Part shown: positions 1 through 4,854 of the stretch, piece by piece
Layout: each line of letters begins with the position of its first letter
Position numbering within the stretch: the stretch's first letter is position 1
Assembly: GCA_964639275.1 (NCBI GenBank)
Contig: CAZXCQ010000264.1
Coordinates: 1 to 8,781 of the forward strand
Length of the DNA stretch: 8,781 bases
Direction of reading: 5' to 3'
Source: CAZXCQ01 sp964639275
GTDB taxonomy: Bacteria; Desulfobacterota; DSM-4660; Desulfatiglandales; Desulfatiglandaceae
The notes under the pieces: model-generated
Databases searched by the model: none
What the model was told of the DNA's origin: nothing
Seen by the model: only the letters and a program-made list of their open reading frames with translations
Program-made: the position numbers and the translations under genes

Positions 1-64
1 ACCTCGATCTCCGTGATTTCTTAACGCTCTCTAACGGTCTCAGACAAGGATACACCCTTCAAAA

Positions 65-119
65 CGGAACCCCCATTCCCCTGCCTAGGTATCAATTTTA
101 AGAAAGGCTAAATTGATAC
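65..119 (+). repeat. 55-bp dispersed repeat, copy 1, with a perfect 11-bp hairpin
   Basis: This segment matches 8625-8679 in the same orientation. I count 45 of 55 identical positions without gaps, and more if one compensating pair of single-base indels is allowed. Its right half is a perfect inverted repeat: GGTATCAATTT at 88-98 and AAATTGATACC at 110-120, around an 11-nt loop. There is no T-tract after it, so it is not an obvious terminator. A small non-autonomous mobile or REP-like palindromic element is the likeliest explanation; this is inference from two copies only. Confidence 0.7.
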
Positions 120-181
120 CGGGTTTCAGGATTTGGGGTTTACGGATACTTGAAACCTGTCGCACTTGTCCGCCGGAATTG

Positions 182-197
182 TGGCGGAGATCCTGCC
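182..197 (+). promoter_or_regulatory. Weak sigma-54-like -24/-12 match
   Basis: The sequence TGGCGG, five bases, then CTGCC carries GG (183-184) and GC (195-196) separated by the 10 bases that sigma-54 promoters require, and it keeps the flanking TGGC and TGC. It lies about 100 nt before the ABC ATPase start codon. The remaining consensus positions do not match, and such partial matches are common by chance. No activator site was identified. Confidence 0.18.
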
Positions 198-251
198 TGA
201 AGAAAAAGCGAAGCGGGGAACGCGGGTTACAGGTTTGGTTGCGGCCGAAGA

Positions 252-266
252 CTTGCACAATGCAAG
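252..266. promoter_or_regulatory. Short dyad CTTGCA-N3-TGCAAG, possible operator
   Basis: Perfect 6-bp inverted arms are separated by three bases and end 33 nt before the ATPase start codon, which would place them in a promoter-proximal or leader position. No known regulator family was recognised from it, so the regulatory role is speculative. Confidence 0.25.
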
Positions 267-299
267 GGATTTACCGTTTACAGGTCATCTGGGGAGATC

Positions 300-1301
300 A
301 TGGATAATCAAACAGCCCCTACCCTTGAGATTGAAGACATCACCAAGGTATACAAGACCAAAGGCTCTCTTTTTAGAGGGTCCGGGATGGATGTGATCGC
401 TTTGAACCATATCTCTTTAAAAATATATAAAGGGGAGATATTTGGTCTGGTGGGGGAGAGTGGAAGTGGAAAGACGACCGTAGGCCGTCTGATTGTGAGC
501 CTTGAGAAGACCCAGCATGGCCGGATATCCCTGGAGGGTGTTGAAATAACCGGGCTCAAGGGACGAGCGCTAAAGAATTTTCGCCGCGGGGTCCAGATGA
601 TCTTTCAAGACCCATATCAGTCCCTTAATCCCCAGCGATCCGTCTATGATACGATCTCAGAACCATTGGGGGTCCACTCGATCGGGAATGCGGAGACCCG
701 GAGGGAGCTGGTGGATGAGGCCATGAAATCGGTCGGGCTGTCGCCGCCGGCTGACTTCTGGTATCGATATCCCCACCGGCTGAGTGGGGGACAGAGACAA
801 CGGGTGGCCATTGCAAGGGCAATGGTCCTAAAACCCCATTTTGTTATCGCTGATGAGCCCACATCCATGCTGGATGCCTCCATTTCCGCCCAGATCTTTA
901 ACATCTTGTTGCAGATGAGGGAAAAGCTGGGTGTCACCATGCTCTTCATCACCCACAGTCTTGCGGCGGCCAGATATCTCTGTGACCGTATCGCCGTAAT
1001 ATACCGGGGGAACCTCATGGAGATCGGACCGGCAGAGGAGATCATCAGAAGTCCCAGGCATCCATACACGCAGGCGCTTATCGACGCAATCCCCAAGTTT
1101 GGGCACAGCGGAGAGGTCAAACATTACGGGACCCTTCTCGCGGCCAAACGAGAAGCGACAAACGGTCAGTTTTGCCCTTTTTTCCCGAGATGCAAAGTTG
1201 CTCACGAAACCATATGCCACAAGAAAATGCCTCCTTTGAAGGAGATTTCCCCTTCCCATTTGGTGGCGTGCTATTATGCAGAAAAGGAGTTTGAATTGTG
1301 A
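300..1301 (+). CDS. ABC transporter ATP-binding protein, oligopeptide/dipeptide (OppF/DppF) type
   Basis: This is a cytoplasmic ATPase subunit that would power import of peptides or related solutes (OppF/DppF/nickel-peptide family). Visible motifs in the 333-aa product are Walker A GESGSGKTT (52-60), Q-loop Q103 (IFQDPYQSLNP), signature LSGGQRQR (161-168), Walker B FVIADEP with catalytic E186, and H-loop H219. The C-terminal oligo_HPY extension (about 251-325) has HPYTQAL and four cysteines, C292, C298, C306 and C324. Length and architecture are complete for the family. The ATG at 300 is preceded by GGGGAG at 291-296, only 3 nt away, and the N-terminus aligns with normal family starts. No second ATPase, permease or binding protein is in view, so it either joins components encoded elsewhere or closes an operon to the left. 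The ATP-grasp gene follows after 37 nt. Confidence 0.95.
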   Translation: MDNQTAPTLEIEDITKVYKTKGSLFRGSGMDVIALNHISLKIYKGEIFGLVGESGSGKTTVGRLIVSLEKTQHGRISLEGVEITGLKGRALKNFRRGVQMIFQDPYQSLNPQRSVYDTISEPLGVHSIGNAETRRELVDEAMKSVGLSPPADFWYRYPHRLSGGQRQRVAIARAMVLKPHFVIADEPTSMLDASISAQIFNILLQMREKLGVTMLFITHSLAAARYLCDRIAVIYRGNLMEIGPAEEIIRSPRHPYTQALIDAIPKFGHSGEVKHYGTLLAAKREATNGQFCPFFPRCKVAHETICHKKMPPLKEISPSHLVACYYAEKEFEL

Positions 1302-1338
1302 GCAGACCCCGGATCAAGAGGTCTTGCTGATTTGATGG

Positions 1339-2820
1339 ATGTCTATACGCGATTTAGACGATGTAAGAGAACTCTTTGGGGCTTTGTCCGGTACATTTGT
1401 CGGGGTGGGAATGACGGCCTTCTCCAGGATCACACCCGCCTACTTCCTGGCCCCCTACCATATCGCCAGTCTCAGAAAGACCCTTGACCTTCCCCTGCTG
1501 AGGGCCAAGGCAGATATTTTTTGCCTTGAAGAAGAGACAGGGGAACCCATCCGTGGCAAGGGGCTCAATTCGGCATGGCTCCTTGACCATCCACGGGCCC
1601 AAAGGTTTTTGAAAAGACTCCCAAAGCCAAAGCACCTTCTGTTATATCAGAATTACCCCGACCTCATGGGGCTGGGAAGGCAAGAGGGCTGGAGGCTCTT
1701 GGCCAATCCGGCTGATCTACGGATACAGGTGGGTCAGAGAGTTTTTTTTAAAAAGATGGTGGCGGAGCTTGGGCTTCCAGGTGTACCCGGGGCTATCTAT
1801 CCGCTTGAAACGATCCATACGCGCGGGCATGGATACTGGAGAGAATTGTTTGGTCCCGAATTTGTCATTCAGCTCCCCGAAATCGTCCAGGGTGGCGGAA
1901 GAGGGACATTCTTTATCCGATCCCCCCTCAAATACCGGCAGGTCCAGACCCGACTCAGAGAGAAGCGCTGGCGCGGCGTGAAACTTAGCACGGTATCCAT
2001 CCACAGATTTATTGAAGGGACGGCCGCAAGCATCGCACTCTGCCTGACAAGACACGGGGTCCTCACGTCAAGGCTTCAAAGACAGCTCATTGACCTCTCC
2101 TACTGCCGGCATCTTTCCGAGGACGGCGTCTTCTGTGGCCACGTGTGGGATGAAGACGAATGGCCTTCAAGGATTGACCACGATGCCAGAAGACAGGCAG
2201 ACCTAGTGGGCAGGTATCTATGGGCGCTCGGGTATAAAGGGATACTCGGAATCGACTTTGTTATCGGCAAGGGAAATAGAGAGATATATCCACTCGAGAT
2301 CAATCCACGCCTTACGGGGGCCTTCCCCATGCTTTCTCTCCTCTACCTGAAAGACGGCAAAATACCCCTGGAAGTCTTCCACATGCTCGAGTTTTTGGAT
2401 GTAAACTACGCAGTGGATATAGAGGCCTTGAATGAACAGTATGCCGAGCCGATCCGGGGGAGTCACCTTGTGTTATTTGTCGAGGGGAGGCATGGGCAGG
2501 CCTCAAAAAAGGGACTGAGGGCGGGGCTCTACGAACATCATCAGGCAAAGAGGAGGGTCTCTTTTGTAAGGGGGGCGGTTGATTACCGCGATATCAAGAA
2601 CGACAGCCAGTTTATTGTCACAGACGGTCCCCCTGCTTTTCTTGAGACCCCCGGCCGTCACCATGGCTCAGGCGAGACGGGTGAGTACCCCATTTCAGAC
2701 ACGGGTTCCACAGACCCTCCTTACAGGCTTTGCCGCGTCCTGTTTCCCTGCCCCGTTGTGGATAATGAAGGGGTTCTCTCGCCCCATGCACTCGGTGTGA
2801 TCGAGTGGATCTATTCATGA
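1339..2820 (+). CDS. ATP-grasp family ligase (carboxylate-amine ligase type)
   Basis: This is a 493-aa ATP-grasp protein, a family that makes amide or peptide bonds through an acyl-phosphate. I see a preceding helical N-domain (1-130), the small ATP-binding lobe with FFKKMVAELGLPGVPGA (136-152), a glycine-rich loop EIVQGGGRGTFFI (181-193), a FIEGTAASIALCL strand-turn (224-236), and the Mg/ATP site GIDFVIGKGNREIYPLEINPR (304-324) with E320 and N322. A tail of about 120 residues follows, including a Gly/His/Ser-rich stretch (438-457) that looks like a linker, and a final segment ending VIEWIYS. The substrate cannot be deduced. The start at 1339 is the first ATG after an in-frame stop at 1333; an AAGAGG at 1316-1321 is rather far. 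An ATG at 1411 with a G-rich upstream is an alternative and would remove 24 residues. The gene lies 37 nt after the ABC ATPase and overlaps the hydrolase gene by 4 nt, so co-transcription is likely. Confidence 0.88.
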   Translation: MSIRDLDDVRELFGALSGTFVGVGMTAFSRITPAYFLAPYHIASLRKTLDLPLLRAKADIFCLEEETGEPIRGKGLNSAWLLDHPRAQRFLKRLPKPKHLLLYQNYPDLMGLGRQEGWRLLANPADLRIQVGQRVFFKKMVAELGLPGVPGAIYPLETIHTRGHGYWRELFGPEFVIQLPEIVQGGGRGTFFIRSPLKYRQVQTRLREKRWRGVKLSTVSIHRFIEGTAASIALCLTRHGVLTSRLQRQLIDLSYCRHLSEDGVFCGHVWDEDEWPSRIDHDARRQADLVGRYLWALGYKGILGIDFVIGKGNREIYPLEINPRLTGAFPMLSLLYLKDGKIPLEVFHMLEFLDVNYAVDIEALNEQYAEPIRGSHLVLFVEGRHGQASKKGLRAGLYEHHQAKRRVSFVRGAVDYRDIKNDSQFIVTDGPPAFLETPGRHHGSGETGEYPISDTGSTDPPYRLCRVLFPCPVVDNEGVLSPHALGVIEWIYS

Positions 2821-3605
2821 AACTCCCCTTTATCATATCGCTCCCCCACTGCTCGGACCGGATCCCGAAGGCGGCAAGACCAGCGGTCCTTTTGAGCGAC
2901 GAGGAGATAGTTGAGTCAACAGATATGGGGGCAAAGGAGATCTTTGGATCTTTGTCGGCCAAGGTTGTCCTGCGTGCCCGGTGGAGCAGGATCTTTGTGG
3001 ATCTAAACAGGGACGTCGATCAAGGCGGGCCAAGGGGCGTGATTCCACAGATAGATTACCATGGCCGTCCTGTCTATGGGGCAGGATTGTCTCCGGGCAA
3101 ATATGAGATCGAGCGACGGCTCAGGGGGGGTTACTGGCCGTATCATCAACGACTGACAAAGGCCCTGGCCCGGCCTGATACCCGGGGTCTTATCGACTGT
3201 CATTCCCTCAACGGGGTAGGGCCCCCCGGGGCTCCTGACAGGGGAAAGAAGAGAAAGGATATCGTCCTGAGCAACAACGGGGATCTCAGGGGAGATACGG
3301 TCCCCTTCCTGGGCGGGATTACCTGTCCGGCCAAGGCCATGCGGCGCATAAAAGAGACCTTTGAGAAGAACGGGTTATCGGTTGCAATCAATGACCCCTA
3401 TTCTGGTGGTTTTATTATTAGACACCATGGTAAAGAGGCTATAAATAGGGGAAAGTTTGCATTTCAGATAGAGATCAATCAGGATCTCTTTATGGATCCC
3501 CTTGACAGGCGAATAGTGGGGGAAAGACTGGAGGAAGTCAGGGCCAGGATTACCTGGTGCATGATATCCTCCCTGACAGGACTGCTCACTGGGGGCTGGC
3601 TGTGA
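2817..3605 (+). CDS. N-formylglutamate amidohydrolase (FGase/HutG-like) family hydrolase
   Basis: The 262-aa product has the ordered hallmarks of the N-formylglutamate amidohydrolase family, metal-dependent enzymes that split N-acyl (amide) bonds of amino acids: PHCS near the N-terminus (10-13), SRIFVDLNRD (57-66), YH (109-110), IDCHS (126-130), NDPYSGGFIIRHHG (192-205) and QIEINQDLFM (217-226). No signal peptide is seen, so it should be cytoplasmic. The ATG at 2817 overlaps the ATP-grasp stop as ATGA, suggesting translational coupling. An in-frame GTG at 2805 would add four residues but has no better ribosome binding site. No histidine-utilisation genes are nearby, so a role in histidine breakdown is not supported. 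Its pairing with a ligase suggests hydrolysis or editing of the ligase product or of a related acyl-amino acid; this part is inference. Confidence 0.88.
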   Translation: MKLPFIISLPHCSDRIPKAARPAVLLSDEEIVESTDMGAKEIFGSLSAKVVLRARWSRIFVDLNRDVDQGGPRGVIPQIDYHGRPVYGAGLSPGKYEIERRLRGGYWPYHQRLTKALARPDTRGLIDCHSLNGVGPPGAPDRGKKRKDIVLSNNGDLRGDTVPFLGGITCPAKAMRRIKETFEKNGLSVAINDPYSGGFIIRHHGKEAINRGKFAFQIEINQDLFMDPLDRRIVGERLEEVRARITWCMISSLTGLLTGGWL

Positions 3606-3733
3606 ATGGTTGCCAAAAAATTTCCTCTTCCGCTCAAGGGCTTTTTCTGGTAGATTGATTCTGATCTCTATTTCGGTTTCTGGATCAGAGTTGTCAAATC
3701 ACCTCAACTTTTTTGGAAAAAGGGGATATCAAA
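3606..3733. other. Short intergenic gap with a 7-bp inverted repeat
   Basis: The gap of 128 nt between the hydrolase gene and the exported SUMF1-like gene holds TCTGATC (3660-3666) and GATCAGA (3683-3689) around a 16-nt loop. No T-tract follows the hairpin. I found no convincing promoter hexamers, so whether the next gene is transcribed separately is unresolved. Confidence 0.35.
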
Positions 3734-4570
3734 ATGGACGACACACGAAAAAGATCATCACGGTTATCCATCCGGTTTTTATTGATCCTGGCGTGGAGCC
3801 TCGTCGTGGGCCTTCCGGCCTTTGCCTTGGAGAAGACCTTTACCAATTCCCTGGGGATGGAGTTTGTCTTGATTCCGGCCGGGAGCTTTATCATGGGTAG
3901 TCCACCCAATGAACCCCATAGAACCAGAGATGAGGCCCAGCATAAGGTCACCATCTCAAAGCCCTTTTATATGCAGACCACCGAGGTCACCGTAAAACAA
4001 TGGCGGGCCGTAATGGGGAGAAAGTTTTTTGGCAGAAAAAAGGGTTCAGATGACATGCCAGTGGTGAAGGTCTCTTGGCACGATTGCATGGACTTTATTG
4101 AGAAGTTGAACACCCTCGGTGAAGGGACCTATCGCCTTCCGACAGAGGCGGAATGGGAATATGCCTGCCGGGCAGGCAGCACGACCCCCTATAGCTGGGG
4201 AAACGGCATTGATTGTACCAAGGCCATGTATAGTAACAACACCCAGAAATCCGAGGAATGCGTCGACTATATCAAATCAAGAGGCATGGGACTGGATCAG
4301 CCGGCACCGGCAAAAAGTTACCCTCCCAATGCATGGGGGCTTTATGACGTGCACGGGAATGTCTGGGAATGGTGCCAGGATTGGTACGGCGCCTACCCCA
4401 AGGGTGCAGCGGTTGATCCCCCCGGACCTGATTCAGGAAGCGACAGGGTGCGTCGGGGAGGAAGCTGGTTCAAATATGGGTATTATTGCCGCAGTGCCAA
4501 TCGAAATTTTGGACCTCCCTCGAGCAGGTATCAGACCACCGGTTTCAGGCTGGTAAGGGAGGTCGAGTGA
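3734..4570 (+). CDS. Exported formylglycine-generating-enzyme-like (SUMF1/FGE-sulfatase domain) protein
   Basis: This 278-aa protein has an N-terminal Sec signal peptide: basic residues up to R14, a hydrophobic core at about 15-31, and a likely cleavage after AFA (29-31). The SUMF1/FGE-sulfatase fold follows: NSLGMEFVLIPAGSFIMGS (38-56), EVTVKQWRAVM (84-94), YRLPTEAEWEYACRAGS (133-149), WGLYDVHGNVWEWCQDWY (201-218), RRGGSW (240-245) and GFRLVRE near the end. In true FGE, two cysteines five residues apart follow GGS; here the first position is K247 and only the second, C252, remains. Oxidation of a sulfatase cysteine is therefore unlikely, and a structural, binding or different oxidative role is more plausible. 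Additional cysteines at 118, 145, 161, 176 and 214 could form disulfides in the periplasm. The start is the ATG at 3734 with AAGGGG 8 nt upstream; a TTG at 3713 is open but unneeded. No sulfatase gene is in the window. Confidence 0.9.
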   Translation: MDDTRKRSSRLSIRFLLILAWSLVVGLPAFALEKTFTNSLGMEFVLIPAGSFIMGSPPNEPHRTRDEAQHKVTISKPFYMQTTEVTVKQWRAVMGRKFFGRKKGSDDMPVVKVSWHDCMDFIEKLNTLGEGTYRLPTEAEWEYACRAGSTTPYSWGNGIDCTKAMYSNNTQKSEECVDYIKSRGMGLDQPAPAKSYPPNAWGLYDVHGNVWEWCQDWYGAYPKGAAVDPPGPDSGSDRVRRGGSWFKYGYYCRSANRNFGPPSSRYQTTGFRLVREVE

Positions 4571-4854
4571 CTGCAATCACAAATCCTATAGTCCCATCCC
4601 CCCTGTCAAATCCCCACCCTTTCCCTCTCCGATTGGAAAGATGATCTGCTCCTTGACACCTCATCTGAAACAACTAACTTATGAGGTAGACTCAGAAATC
4701 ACTTTCTAGGTATGGATCTACCCATGATCTTTGTCCTGCGGAAAGCGGGATCTGGCGCAAGGATTCGTCCCTTTGATGAAATCTGAGACCGGTTTAGGCG
4801 CGGAATAGCTGTCGATTAATCCTTTTATCGGGTTGAGTCTCCAGGTTCAATTTC
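4571..4854. other. Intergenic region upstream of copA
   Basis: No coding region is supported in these 284 nt. The recognisable items are the TTGACA/dyad segment described separately (4653-4687), a small AGAAA/TTTCT hairpin near 4695, and TAGGTA/TACCCA imperfect arms near 4708-4725. I do not see a standard CueR box (short dyad within a 19-bp spacer) or a clear CsoR/CopY operator. A GTGA-N6-TCAC dyad overlaps the SUMF1-like stop codon at 4567-4580. Confidence 0.5.
4653..4687 (+). promoter_or_regulatory. Candidate promoter/operator upstream of copA: TTGACA plus 7-bp dyad
   Basis: A perfect -35-like TTGACA (4653-4658) runs directly into an inverted repeat, ACCTCAT (4658-4664) and ATGAGGT (4681-4687), with a 16-nt centre. 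The -10 candidates at normal spacing, TAACTT or ACTTAT, are weak (3 of 6). The 30-bp dyad is longer than a CueR/MerR operator. It could bind a copper-responsive regulator, but no regulator gene is in view and about 170 nt separate it from the start codon. Confidence 0.3.

Larger units (their letters stand above)
1..299. other. Non-coding, hairpin-rich leader upstream of the ABC ATPase gene
   Basis: No gene is supported here. One frame is open from position 3 to a stop at 99-101 and could be the last ~32 codons of an upstream gene, but its final third lies inside a repeat that recurs at 8625, so I do not call it. The stretch is rich in inverted repeats: a perfect 11-bp hairpin (88-120), TCCGCC/GGCGGA (169-174 and 183-188), AAACCTGT/ACAGGTTT (153-160 and 229-236), and CTTGCA/TGCAAG (252-257 and 261-266). 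Any promoter of the downstream operon should lie here, or further upstream if the operon extends past the window edge. Confidence 0.6.

Noticed and set aside
3..101. Open frame at the left edge, possible C-terminus of an upstream gene
   Set aside because: Its last third is inside the dispersed repeat and only about 32 codons are visible; no family is recognisable.
644..1259. Minus-strand open frames opposite the ABC ATPase
   Set aside because: The + strand product has every ABC ATPase motif; the opposite frames have no recognisable domain.
2805..2816. GTG at 2805 as start of the FGase-like gene
   Set aside because: The ATG at 2817 forms a classic ATGA overlap with the preceding stop and fits the usual N-terminal position of the family; the four extra residues add nothing.
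3713..3733. TTG at 3713 as start of the SUMF1-like gene
   Set aside because: The ribosome binding site AAGGGG (3720-3725) lies after this TTG and is properly spaced from the ATG at 3734.
4567..4580. GTGA-N6-TCAC, a CRP-like dyad
   Set aside because: It overlaps a stop codon, lies 275 nt before copA, and lacks a nearby promoter; likely chance.
4738..4762. TGGCGC-N5-TTCG as a sigma-54 promoter for copA
   Set aside because: The invariant GC of the -12 element is absent at the required spacing.
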